A model generated the notes under the pieces. The model was not told the DNA's origin and did not search any database. It saw nothing but the letters and a program-made list of their open reading frames with translations. Source: Pedobacter mucosus (GTDB taxonomy: Bacteria; Bacteroidota; Bacteroidia; Sphingobacteriales; Sphingobacteriaceae). Taken from it: DNA of 64,000 bases. The stretch spans positions 1 to 64,000 of the forward strand of contig NZ_CP087585.1 of the NCBI RefSeq assembly GCF_022200785.1. Reading direction: 5' to 3'. A program made the position numbers and the translations under genes. Positions 8,536-20,888 of the stretch are shown piece by piece (the stretch's first letter is position 1; each line of letters begins with the position of its first letter).

Positions 8536-8755
8536 TAATTCTAATGACCTTTATGCAATTCACCAAAAGGCATCCAATTTTAACCCGTACCACCACTTTA
8601 TCCTGTATAGTCCGAACACAATTCTATCTACAACCCATCGTTGTAAAACCCTGGCGCTGCCCCCAAACACAACAAAGTAGAAAAGGTTCTGGACCGGCAA
8701 ACATTTTTTCTCGTTGAATTCCATGGAGTTAGGTATAAATACCCGGCGAAATGGA
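8536..8755. other. Intergenic sequence between the tandem repeat and the rRNA promoters
   Basis: Short open frames occur on both strands here but none has a recognisable domain, start context or coding bias. I see no RNA gene or clear element; it may be decayed sequence. Confidence 0.4.
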
Positions 8756-8762
8756 GAAAACA

Positions 8763-8793
8763 TTTGGGGAACGGAAATATTTTTCTACTTTTG
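8763..8793 (+). promoter_or_regulatory. rRNA promoter 1
   Basis: TTTG at 8763-8766 and TACTTTTG at 8786-8793 form a -33/-7 pair of the phylum's primary sigma factor, 19 bp apart. It is the most distal of three tandem promoters before 16S. Confidence 0.8.
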
Positions 8794-8864
8794 CATCCCG
8801 CTTCGGAGGAAGAGGGACAATGAAAAGCAGGTTGAAATAAAGGTTAAATTATTATAATATAATC

Positions 8865-8895
8865 TTTGGAGAAGCGGAAAAGAATGCTACCTTTG
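8865..8895 (+). promoter_or_regulatory. rRNA promoter 2
   Basis: TTTG at 8865-8868 and TACCTTTG at 8888-8895, again 19 bp apart, with a similar spacer (GAGAAGCGGAAAAG...) to promoter 3. A very A/T-rich stretch directly upstream could act as an UP-like element. Confidence 0.85.
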
Positions 8896-8989
8896 CAACC
8901 CGGTTGGGAATATCGGTAAAGCATTTAAAAAGCTTGAATTGAAATGGTGGAGGGGATGAGAGAGGGATAAAAAAATAAAGTTTATTTTA

Positions 8990-9020
8990 TTTGGAAGTCC
9001 GGAAAAGATTCCTACCTTTG
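8990..9020 (+). promoter_or_regulatory. rRNA promoter 3
   Basis: TTTG at 8990-8993 and TACCTTTG at 9013-9020 are 19 bp apart. The spacer shares CGGAAAAGA with promoter 2, so the two promoter units probably arose by duplication. It lies about 350 bp before mature 16S. Confidence 0.85.
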
Positions 9021-9198
9021 CAATCCCAAACGAAAGAGAGGGAAAAGAGTTTGAACGGCGGATGTCGGGAAAGCGTTAAAACAGGATTGAAAACGGAGAA
9101 TTTGAGCGGAAAGCTTTGAGACTAACAAGACTCAAAAACAGAAGTAAAAATAGATACCGAAAGATATATAATAAAGAGCCGCCGTGAGGTATGTGCCG

Positions 9199-9276
9199 AT
9201 AAAGTTCTTAAAAGAGATGTCAATGTATGCGTAGCGAGGTAATGTAGTACCGATCAAAGTACATGATTACGTAGCT
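9199..9276 (+). promoter_or_regulatory. rRNA leader: boxA-like signal and leader hairpin
   Basis: ATAAAGTTCTT at 9199-9209 is repeated exactly before 23S at 11570-11580, where it continues as a good boxA match. Downstream, arms at 9233-9250 and 9259-9276 form an imperfect stem (13 of 18 positions pair) around an 8-base loop. The position fits antitermination and leader processing signals of rRNA operons. Confidence 0.5.
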
Positions 9277-9367
9277 AGATTTTAAAGTCAATGTCTAACA
9301 GACAATAACAAAAAGAAGACTATTTTTAACAATAGTTAAAACTGGTCAGTTTTGAACAACACATTTT

Positions 9368-10885
<1,518 letters not shown>

Positions 10886-11161
10886 TGGAGTAGCATTGGC
10901 TACTCGCTGCGCAACATGATATTTTCTAAGAAGAGTTACCTGTTAAAGGTTACAGGTTATGGGTTTAGCCCGCAACTTTGAACCCGCAAACTGTTAGCTT
11001 AACTAAAAGACAAAAAGAAACACCCAAAAGATTAACCACTTAGTGGCACTAACAAGAATCTTGAGGCGAGATTGAAATTGAATTACGATTTTTGATTTAC
11101 GGTTTACGGTTGCCCATGGCAATAGAATCTAAAATCGTCCATCTAAAATCTGAAATCAGAA

Positions 11162-11236
11162 AGTCCCGTAGCTCAGCCTGGTTAGAGCACTACACTGATA
11201 ATGTAGGGGTCTCCAGTTCAAATCTGGACGGGACTA
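11162..11236 (+). tRNA. tRNA-Ile (GAT)
   Basis: A full cloverleaf is readable. The acceptor AGTCCCG (11162-11168) pairs with CGGGACT (11229-11235), there is a D-arm with GCTC/GAGC, and the anticodon stem CTACA/TGTAG holds loop CTGATAA with anticodon GAT. The T-loop is TTCAAAT and the discriminator is A at 11236. CCA is not encoded. It lies in the 16S-23S spacer, its usual place. Confidence 0.96.
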
Positions 11237-11250
11237 CACATTTAAATCCT

Positions 11251-11327
<77 letters not shown>

Positions 11328-11739
11328 ATAAGCCTTAGGGCTTAAAGACCAAAGCGGAAAGCTTTCAAAAAACAGTATAACACATCATCGGGAAGATGGT
11401 CTACATTGACATAAAGATTAAGAAGAGAAACGCCTTGGGGCAGGTATATATAGGGATATATATATTAAAACGGTTCGAGACCGCGGTTTTTACTAATAAA
11501 GGATAAGCTATAGGCTAAAGGAAGGGCACATTAAACCCTATACTTTTATACCCCAGGTTTTATACTTTAATAAAGTTCTTTGACATATTGGAAGAAGTTA
11601 AAAAAGAAGAGCAAACAACAATAGGCGGACTGTTGTGTTTGTGCTCACCAAGGCGGAGTAGCAATACAAAGCTTAGGTATGAGACATCATAACAAGAGCA
11701 AAAAAAGCATACCGTACGGCGCAAAAGGCGTACAGGTAG
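11328..11739 (+). other. tRNA-Ala to 23S spacer with boxA-like signal
   Basis: This transcribed spacer holds no gene. GTTCTTTGACA at 11575-11585 closely matches the boxA antitermination element (consensus like GCTCTTTAACA) and is preceded by the same ATAAAGTTCTT found in the 16S leader at 9199. A stretch rich in TATA steps (about 11445-11470) and the sequences flanking 23S probably take part in processing stems. Confidence 0.6.
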
Positions 11740-14609
<2,870 letters not shown>

Positions 14610-14702
14610 AAAGCTAGCAAACATCGTTGTTTGTTCTTCTAACATAACTTCTTTCAATAATATGTCATTTATAAGCTCATATAAGCTTAATCTAAAGAAA
14701 TT

Positions 14703-14811
<109 letters not shown>

Positions 14812-14842
14812 ATATTAAAAGCCTTTTAAGGCGTTTAACAAA

Positions 14843-14879
14843 AACCCTTGCAGTAACAACTGCAGGGGTTCTTTGTTTT
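14843..14879 (+). terminator. Terminator of the rRNA operon
   Basis: A 12-bp stem (14843-14854 with 14859-14870, one G-U wobble) with a 4-base loop is followed by CTTTGTTTT. It comes about 30 bp after 5S. A smaller inverted repeat (AAAAGCC/GGCGTTT area, 14815-14838) precedes it. Confidence 0.9.
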
Positions 14880-15405
14880 GCGGAACTCCCAGCGAAACTT
14901 AATCTTCACGTTGGAAATGAGGGGTAACTAGCTTCCTTCTTACCTTTTCTAATGTCCAGGATTGCTAATAAAAAAGAAACTTTACTATTCACTCCACCAT
15001 TAAGGAATTAAGCAGATTAAGTTGCAGGAAGAAGCGATCTGGTTCCTTTTCTTGCCATTTGTTAAGCTACTCAATTTCTTTAAATGTTTAAACTGGTGCC
15101 GCATCATCTTGCACTACCATTAAGGAACTAAGCAGATTAAGTTGCAGGGAGGAACTGTTCCGGTTCATTGAAACTCCGGCCCGATATTCCGAAACCGATG
15201 GCAGTGGAAATCCTTTTTGGAGGCGGACCGTTTGATCTAATTACAACCCAGCCCAAAAAGATTGGAACGGACAGCGGGACTAACAATCATTTGGAAAACT
15301 GCACCTGCTTTGCATAAATATTATATAACATTGTTAAAAAACGCAAAAATTTATAGCCACGTTTAATAAAATCGTATTATTGTAATAAATGTGAATTCTT
15401 ATAAC
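14880..15405. other. Intergenic region after the rRNA operon, with a 33-bp direct repeat
   Basis: No gene is supported. Two 33-bp copies, 14996-15028 and 15116-15148, differ at one base and lie exactly 120 bp apart; both begin ACCATTAAGGAA and contain AGCAGATTAAGTTGCAGG. They are followed by related purine-rich sequence. The final 80 bp are A/T-rich leader for the subtilase gene, with TATTATTG (15375-15382) as a weak -7 candidate. Confidence 0.7.
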
Positions 15406-17169
15406 ATGACTATAAATTTGAAGAAATTTTTCCTTTTAACTTTAATTTCCTGCCTTCAAACCATTGCATTTTCTCAAAGTAAAAATATAAAACTCCCTGC
15501 CAATTGGTTCAATTTGGATTTAGTTGAATCAGGCTATTTCGGTATTAGTACCGAGAAAGCTTATAAAGAAATTTTAAAGGATACAAAGCCAAAACAAAAA
15601 GTAATAGTGGCCGTAATTGATGGTGGTGTAGATATAAACCATGAAGATCTAAAGGATGTACTTTGGAAAAATACTAAGGAAATTCCTGGAAATGATATTG
15701 ATGATGATGGAAATGGTTACGTGGATGACATAAATGGATGGAATTTTATTGGCTCTAAGAAAGGAAATCTTCAATACGATAATCTAGAATTAATTAGGTT
15801 ATTGAGAATTTACACACCAAAATATCAATCGACTACTAATCTTACCCCTTTAGATAGTGTGCAAAAAGAAGAATTTAAATTCTATAAAAGAATGGTTGGC
15901 GACTTTGGTAAGAAGTATGAAGATGCCAGTAATACTTTTTCAGTTTTGATTGCGTTAAACAAAGTTTTAGATTCAGTAGCAAAAACGAATAATAAAAAAA
16001 TTCCATCCCTTGAAGATATTGATCAGTATAAAGCTGATGATGAAACAGAGGAGCAGGTAAAAAAAATTATTAGGAAGGGATCAAAAGAAGACGGCAGTTT
16101 CGAAAAATTTTATAAAAATATTAAGGATGCTTATGCGCAGTATGATGCTATGCTGAAGTATAATTTAAACCCAAAATATGATATGCGGGTAGAATTGGTT
16201 GGTGATGATTATTCGAATTCTAATGAAAAAAAATATGGAAATAACGATGTAAAAGGTCCTGATGCGATGCATGGTACTCATGTTTCAGGTATAATTGGGG
16301 CAAATCGAAATAATTCTTTAGGCATATTAGGTGTTGCTAATAACGTAAGTATAATGGCAATCAGGGTTGTGCCAACTGGTGATGAAAGAGATAAAGATGT
16401 GGCTAATGGCATTCGATACGCTGTCGATAATGGAGCAAAAGTCATCAATATGAGTTTTGGAAAAAGTTATAAATGGGATAAAAAGGTTGTGGATTCTGCT
16501 GTTAAATATGCAGAACTTAAAGGCGTTTTATTGGTTCATGCAGCAGGAAATGATAATCAAAATAACGATATAGAGGAAAATTATCCTAATAAATATTATG
16601 AAAGTAAGGAGAAAGAAGCATATATTGTTTCGCATAAAAAGCCTTCAAAGCCTGATTTTACACCGCCAAAGCCAATTCAAAGCAACGGCATGGGCATGAG
16701 ACCGCCAATGATTCGTGATGCATTTGTTAAACCAATCCCAATAGATTCTGCAAAATTCGACCTTCCACATGCTAATAATTGGATAGAAGTTGGAGCAAGT
16801 TCATATGCAGATGATGATAATCTGAAGGCAGATTTTTCTAATTATGGCAAGTTTAGTGTTGATGTTTTTGCTCCTGGATTTTTAATTAATTCAAGTGTTC
16901 CCGATAATAAGTATGATAATTTGGATGGTACAAGTATGGCATCGCCGGTTGTGGCGGGCTTAGCTGCTTTAATTTTGAGCTATTATCCTGAACTAAAACC
17001 TTTTCAGATTAGAGATATCATTATGAAATCTGTTAGCAAAGTTTTGCATAAGGTTAAATACAAGAATGAAAAGGACGAAAATGTTCGTGTGTTATTCAGT
17101 GAAATCTGTGTAAGCGGTGGAATTATAAATGCTTACAATGCACTAAAGCTGGCTGAAAGTTATAAGTAA
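15406..17169 (+). CDS. Secreted S8 (subtilisin-family) serine peptidase
   Basis: A subtilase exported by a Sec signal (KKFFLLTLISCLQTIAFSQ). Numbering from the ATG at 15406 (587 residues), the catalytic residues are Asp72 in VAVIDGGVD, His289 in HGTHVSG and Ser510 in GTSMASPVVAG, with the oxyanion Asn382 in AAGND. About 215 residues separate Asp and His, far more than in subtilisin, forming a charged insertion of unknown role; this long-insert type is frequent in Bacteroidota. A GTG at 15391 would add five residues; I prefer the ATG because it starts the signal peptide directly. It is a single gene, convergent with the deacetylase 11 bp later. Its substrate is unknown. Confidence 0.9.
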   Translation: MTINLKKFFLLTLISCLQTIAFSQSKNIKLPANWFNLDLVESGYFGISTEKAYKEILKDTKPKQKVIVAVIDGGVDINHEDLKDVLWKNTKEIPGNDIDDDGNGYVDDINGWNFIGSKKGNLQYDNLELIRLLRIYTPKYQSTTNLTPLDSVQKEEFKFYKRMVGDFGKKYEDASNTFSVLIALNKVLDSVAKTNNKKIPSLEDIDQYKADDETEEQVKKIIRKGSKEDGSFEKFYKNIKDAYAQYDAMLKYNLNPKYDMRVELVGDDYSNSNEKKYGNNDVKGPDAMHGTHVSGIIGANRNNSLGILGVANNVSIMAIRVVPTGDERDKDVANGIRYAVDNGAKVINMSFGKSYKWDKKVVDSAVKYAELKGVLLVHAAGNDNQNNDIEENYPNKYYESKEKEAYIVSHKKPSKPDFTPPKPIQSNGMGMRPPMIRDAFVKPIPIDSAKFDLPHANNWIEVGASSYADDDNLKADFSNYGKFSVDVFAPGFLINSSVPDNKYDNLDGTSMASPVVAGLAALILSYYPELKPFQIRDIIMKSVSKVLHKVKYKNEKDENVRVLFSEICVSGGIINAYNALKLAESYK

Positions 17170-17180
17170 TTTATAAATGT

Positions 17181-17960
17181 TTACTTTTTAATCGTTTCTA
17201 TAAATTCTTGAAAAGTACCAAAGGAATATTTTTTTTCCTTCATCCATGATATTAAATTATCCATTCGTTCGATCATATCTACTCCTGTATTTTTTGAAAC
17301 GTATTTAGGAAAACCAAATCGTTTAAAATCGTTCAAAGCTGTAAATTCCCAAGGGTGGAAATAAACATTTAAGTAATTGTCTTTCTTGTAAGTCCAGCTT
17401 ACCAGAAATTTATAAATGCTTAATGGTAAATTATGAAAGGATAGCCAAAAAAGAGGAAATCTTACTATCGGACTGACTGAAGCGGGTATTTGCAAAACTT
17501 TTTCTTTCGTGAAAAATGTTCTCGAAATGTTAAAATTATTATAGCGACCAGGAAGATAAGTTGGATTAATTGAGGTGTTGTAAGTATAGCCTGCTTTTTG
17601 AATTTCAACTTCATCAACAGGCATCATCCTAGCCATTCGATAACCTAAAATCTCCTTTCCAGAAAGCTCTTCTAACTTCAATTTGGATTGAAGTAGATGT
17701 TCTGGCTTAAAATCTGAGTGATAATAACCATGTGAGGCAAGTTCATGACCAGTTTCCGTAATTCTTTTAATCAAGTCAGGAATATTTTCCGCAAAGGTTA
17801 CAGTACAAAAAAAGGTAGCTTTCACTTTGTATTTCTCAAGCAGATCTAAGATTGCAATGGTTCCTTCTCTCGAAATTGAAATTTGGTCTTCAAACGAGAT
17901 TTCCCTATCATATTCAAAAGGCATATCAAATTCTTCAATATCAAAGCTTAAAAGAACCAT
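17181..17960 (-). CDS. Polysaccharide deacetylase (NodB-fold) family protein
   Basis: A 259-residue carbohydrate esterase-4 type NodB domain. The metal-site residues are visible: Asp7 in SFDIEEF and the His pair of SHGYYHS (His77 and His81). Enzymes of this fold remove N- or O-acetyl groups from glycans. There is no signal peptide, so it probably acts on lipid-linked or nucleotide-linked sugars on the cytoplasmic side. The start overlaps the stop of the GT2 gene as TAATG, and the GT2 gene in turn overlaps the membrane glycosyltransferase. The three genes therefore form a translationally coupled operon that likely builds and trims one glycan or glycolipid. Confidence 0.85.
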   Translation of the reverse strand: MVLLSFDIEEFDMPFEYDREISFEDQISISREGTIAILDLLEKYKVKATFFCTVTFAENIPDLIKRITETGHELASHGYYHSDFKPEHLLQSKLKLEELSGKEILGYRMARMMPVDEVEIQKAGYTYNTSINPTYLPGRYNNFNISRTFFTKEKVLQIPASVSPIVRFPLFWLSFHNLPLSIYKFLVSWTYKKDNYLNVYFHPWEFTALNDFKRFGFPKYVSKNTGVDMIERMDNLISWMKEKKYSFGTFQEFIETIKK

Positions 17961-18892
17961 TATTTTTGATTAATGTTAGTGGAACGAATGATATAATTTG
18001 GTCTGTTTTTGGTTTGCATAAACATTTTTCCCACGTAAATACCGATGATGCCAAGAATGATTAATTGCAATCCTCCAAAAAAAACGATTGTCATGATTAC
18101 TGAAGCCCAACCTGACACTTCTACATGATTTATAAATGCGTAAAGGATATACGGAATGTATAAGACCGATGCAAATGACAAAATAAAACCTAAATAAACA
18201 GCTGTATAAAGTGGTTTAATACTGAAAGATGTAACGCCGTGAAGGGCTAATTGAAACATTTTTTTTAAGGTGTACTTGCTAGTTCCTGAGAAACGAGCGG
18301 CTGGATTATATCTAATCGCATATTGTTTAAATCCCAGCCATTTAACTAAGCCACGAAGAAAAGGTTCATTTTCATGAAAATTTCTGAATACACTTACTAC
18401 CTTTTGATCAAGCAGACGAAAATCAGCAGCGCCAGGTTCCAAGTCAATATCTGATAACCAATTTAAGGTTTTATAAAATAAACTTGATGAATTTCTTTTT
18501 CTTTTAGATAAAGTTTTATCTTCTTCTCTGATGGTATAAACAACTTCGAAACCTTCTTCCCATTTTTGCAGCATTTTAGGAATAAATTCCGGTGGATGTT
18601 GCATATCACAATCCATGGAAATTACGCAATCACCGAAGGCATAATCCATTCCAGCTTTAACGGCTAATTGGTGGCCGAAATTCTTTGAAAATTCCAGGTA
18701 AAATATGTTTGTTGTGTTTGAAACGTACTCTTTGATTTTCTCAAGTGTATGATCAGCACTTCCATCATCAACCAAGATAATTTCGTAATTATAAATTAAC
18801 GAAGAGAAAACATTTTTAATACTTTCGGCAATTACAAAAACATTTTCAGCCTCGTTATAGGCGGGAATAACTATAGAAACTAATTTTTTCAT
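17960..18892 (-). CDS. Glycosyltransferase family 2, polyprenyl-phosphate sugar transferase type
   Basis: The 310-residue protein has a GT2 domain with the nucleotide-binding start VSIVIPAYNEAENV, the acidic VDDGSADHT and the DCDMQHPPE region (about residues 90-105). Two C-terminal membrane helices follow (about 235-255 and 268-290). This layout is that of dolichyl/undecaprenyl-phosphate mannose- or glucose-type transferases (DPM1, GtrB, ArnC), which load a sugar on a polyprenyl phosphate carrier. The start overlaps the upstream GT87-like gene by four bases (ATGA). The donor sugar is not readable. Confidence 0.88.
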   Translation of the reverse strand: MKKLVSIVIPAYNEAENVFVIAESIKNVFSSLIYNYEIILVDDGSADHTLEKIKEYVSNTTNIFYLEFSKNFGHQLAVKAGMDYAFGDCVISMDCDMQHPPEFIPKMLQKWEEGFEVVYTIREEDKTLSKRKRNSSSLFYKTLNWLSDIDLEPGAADFRLLDQKVVSVFRNFHENEPFLRGLVKWLGFKQYAIRYNPAARFSGTSKYTLKKMFQLALHGVTSFSIKPLYTAVYLGFILSFASVLYIPYILYAFINHVEVSGWASVIMTIVFFGGLQLIILGIIGIYVGKMFMQTKNRPNYIIRSTNINQK

Positions 18893-20073
18893 TGATCAGT
18901 AAGGAGATAAGACTTAAAATCTTCTTTCATCATTTGATAAATAATGGTTAACCAAATGATAACGCAAGGTAATGCTTTGAGGGAATATAGACGAACAAAT
19001 TCTTTTACTGGTCTTGGAAAAATATCAGTTGGGGATAAACTGGTTAAAGTGAAAGCAAAAATAAAAAGACCTATAATCCAATTATTTTTAAGTGTAGGTT
19101 GAATCATAAACCAAATTGCAACTCCAGCAAAAGCAATAATATAAGTTGGTGATTCTGATCCACTGCTAAAAATTACGGTAAAAATGAGCGTTGATGATAA
19201 TAGCATTAATCTAAAACCCAAGTTTTTAAACTGATTAACACGTAAATATGGCAGCGCAAAAAGTAAAAGGCCAGCAATTAAAAATGGCTCATTTGAAATT
19301 TTTACATTGCCTGAAATTCGTCTCACCATACCCATTACAGATATATCTTGAAAAGAGGTAAGTGATGCATTTATAGCGTTTTTGTGCGCCAGTGATTCAT
19401 ACCAATCAACGTATGAATGTAAAATAAAGGCAGGCGATGATATCGCCATTGGCAACGCAAATAAAATAATAAATGAGCCTATTCCGCCTAAAATGAATTT
19501 GAGCTTGTTTTTAGAAAAAAAGAAAAATGCTAAACCAACTATCCCATAGAGTTTTATTAGCGTGCCTAATGCAATAAATAAAGCAGACTGAATTTCTTTC
19601 TTTTTAATAAGATAGGAAAAGCTTAAAAGCATTAAACCTGTTAGAGCAATATTAAATTGAAAGCTAAACAGTGCGGTTAGTGTTTCATGAGCGCAAATCC
19701 AAGCAATTATTATGGTTTTTTTTGAATCTAAAGGAAGACTAAAAATTCCCCATAGTAAAATAGAAACATTTGCTACATTCCATAAAACCATTCCTAATCC
19801 ATCTGGCAATAAAGCAAAAGGTAAAATAACTATGGAAAAAACGGGTCCGTAATGATTGCTATCTAAATATGCTGAATAATTGCTGTACAAATTTTGTAAA
19901 TCGGTGGTATTCCAATAGACATATTTATAGATGAGGTAATTATTAAAGCTGTGGTGTAAGTACTGTTTTAAGCCGGCAATGACTGCAAGTACGATGTATA
20001 GATAGATTACCACTTTCTTGTTTAAAAAGAAATTGATGGTTTTTTGAAAGTTTAATTTGTTGAAAGCGCTCAT
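18889..20073 (-). CDS. Integral membrane glycosyltransferase, GT87/DUF2029 type
   Basis: A 394-residue protein with about ten hydrophobic membrane segments. Near the N-terminus, NLYSNYSAYLDSNHYGPVFS matches the acidic-loop region of GT87 (DUF2029) mannosyltransferases, which take the sugar from a polyprenyl phosphate on the outer face. It is the first gene of a three-gene overlapping operon with a GT2 that would make such a donor and a NodB-type deacetylase. That pairing strengthens the assignment. The final glycan is unknown. Confidence 0.75.
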   Translation of the reverse strand: MSAFNKLNFQKTINFFLNKKVVIYLYIVLAVIAGLKQYLHHSFNNYLIYKYVYWNTTDLQNLYSNYSAYLDSNHYGPVFSIVILPFALLPDGLGMVLWNVANVSILLWGIFSLPLDSKKTIIIAWICAHETLTALFSFQFNIALTGLMLLSFSYLIKKKEIQSALFIALGTLIKLYGIVGLAFFFFSKNKLKFILGGIGSFIILFALPMAISSPAFILHSYVDWYESLAHKNAINASLTSFQDISVMGMVRRISGNVKISNEPFLIAGLLLFALPYLRVNQFKNLGFRLMLLSSTLIFTVIFSSGSESPTYIIAFAGVAIWFMIQPTLKNNWIIGLFIFAFTLTSLSPTDIFPRPVKEFVRLYSLKALPCVIIWLTIIYQMMKEDFKSYLLTDQ

Positions 20074-20311
20074 TCGATTAGTATCGCAATATATGAATTT
20101 TCAGAATATAAAGAGTTTGAGCGAGTTTTCGAAATGATAAGTAAAAATAGTTTTGAATAATTTTACCCTATGAATATTTAAGCATTAAATGCATATTACG
20201 CGATTTTGGTGTCATCAAAGCCATTTCTTTTAATCATTCATAAAGAAGAAAAATAATTTAAACAATAAGTTGAAAGTGATTGTTCATTATAGAAATCTAC
20301 ATTAAATTATT

Positions 20312-20773
20312 ATGGAAAATCAAGAAAAAACAGTAGAGGTTTTAAATGACCTTATAGAAATTAACAATGATAGAGCTGATGGATTTGATAAAGCTTCAGC
20401 AGATTTAAAAGAAGAAAATATTGATTTAAAGGCAATATTTGATAAACTTTCATCAGAAAGTAGAGCTAACGTAACAGAAATTGCTGGTCTTGTTGGTAGA
20501 AATGGTGAGAACCCAGATACTGGTAATACTATTTTAGGAAGTTTACACAGAGCATGGATCGATATCAAAGCTAGCTTTGGTGGTGATGATCGCCACAGTA
20601 TTTTAGCTGAATGCGAACGTGGAGAAGATGCAATTAAAAAAGCATACAAAGATGCTCTTCAAGAAAATGAACTTGGTGAAAACGTAAGGTCAATTTTATT
20701 AGAACAACAACAAGGTATTAATGCAAGTCATGATGCTATTAAAGCATTAAGAGATGCGCACAAAGCTTTCTAA
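20312..20773 (+). CDS. PA2169 family four-helix-bundle protein (DUF2383)
   Basis: A 153-residue soluble helical protein. The segments VEVLNDLIEINNDRADGF, GSLHRAWIDIKASFGG and HSILAECERGEDAIKKAY mark the PA2169/DUF2383 family, ferritin-like helical bundles often found in stress-related operons. The function is not established. It stands alone, with its own terminator at 20788. No signal peptide is present. Confidence 0.88.
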   Translation: MENQEKTVEVLNDLIEINNDRADGFDKASADLKEENIDLKAIFDKLSSESRANVTEIAGLVGRNGENPDTGNTILGSLHRAWIDIKASFGGDDRHSILAECERGEDAIKKAYKDALQENELGENVRSILLEQQQGINASHDAIKALRDAHKAF

Positions 20774-20787
20774 TTAAGGTATTAGTT

Positions 20788-20825
20788 AAAAAGCCGCCTT
20801 TGCTAATTGCAAAGGCGGCTTTTTT
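20788..20825 (+). terminator. Terminator after the PA2169 family gene
   Basis: A perfect 16-bp stem (20788-20803 with 20809-20824) with a 5-base loop includes a GCCGCC/GGCGGC core and is followed by a T-run. As the A-run on the left mirrors it, it may also serve the convergent amylase gene. Confidence 0.92.
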
Positions 20826-20888
20826 GTATTTAATAAGTTTTGTAATTAGTAATTGTAACTGTAATATTGATTTATTTGATATTAGTAT

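Noticed and set aside
8496..8763. Two overlapping frames of 67-73 codons before the rRNA promoters
   Set aside because: They show no domain and no coding bias, and lie on opposite strands of the same sequence.
15391..15405. GTG start for the subtilase
   Set aside because: The in-frame ATG at 15406 begins the signal peptide directly; the GTG adds only five residues with no other support.
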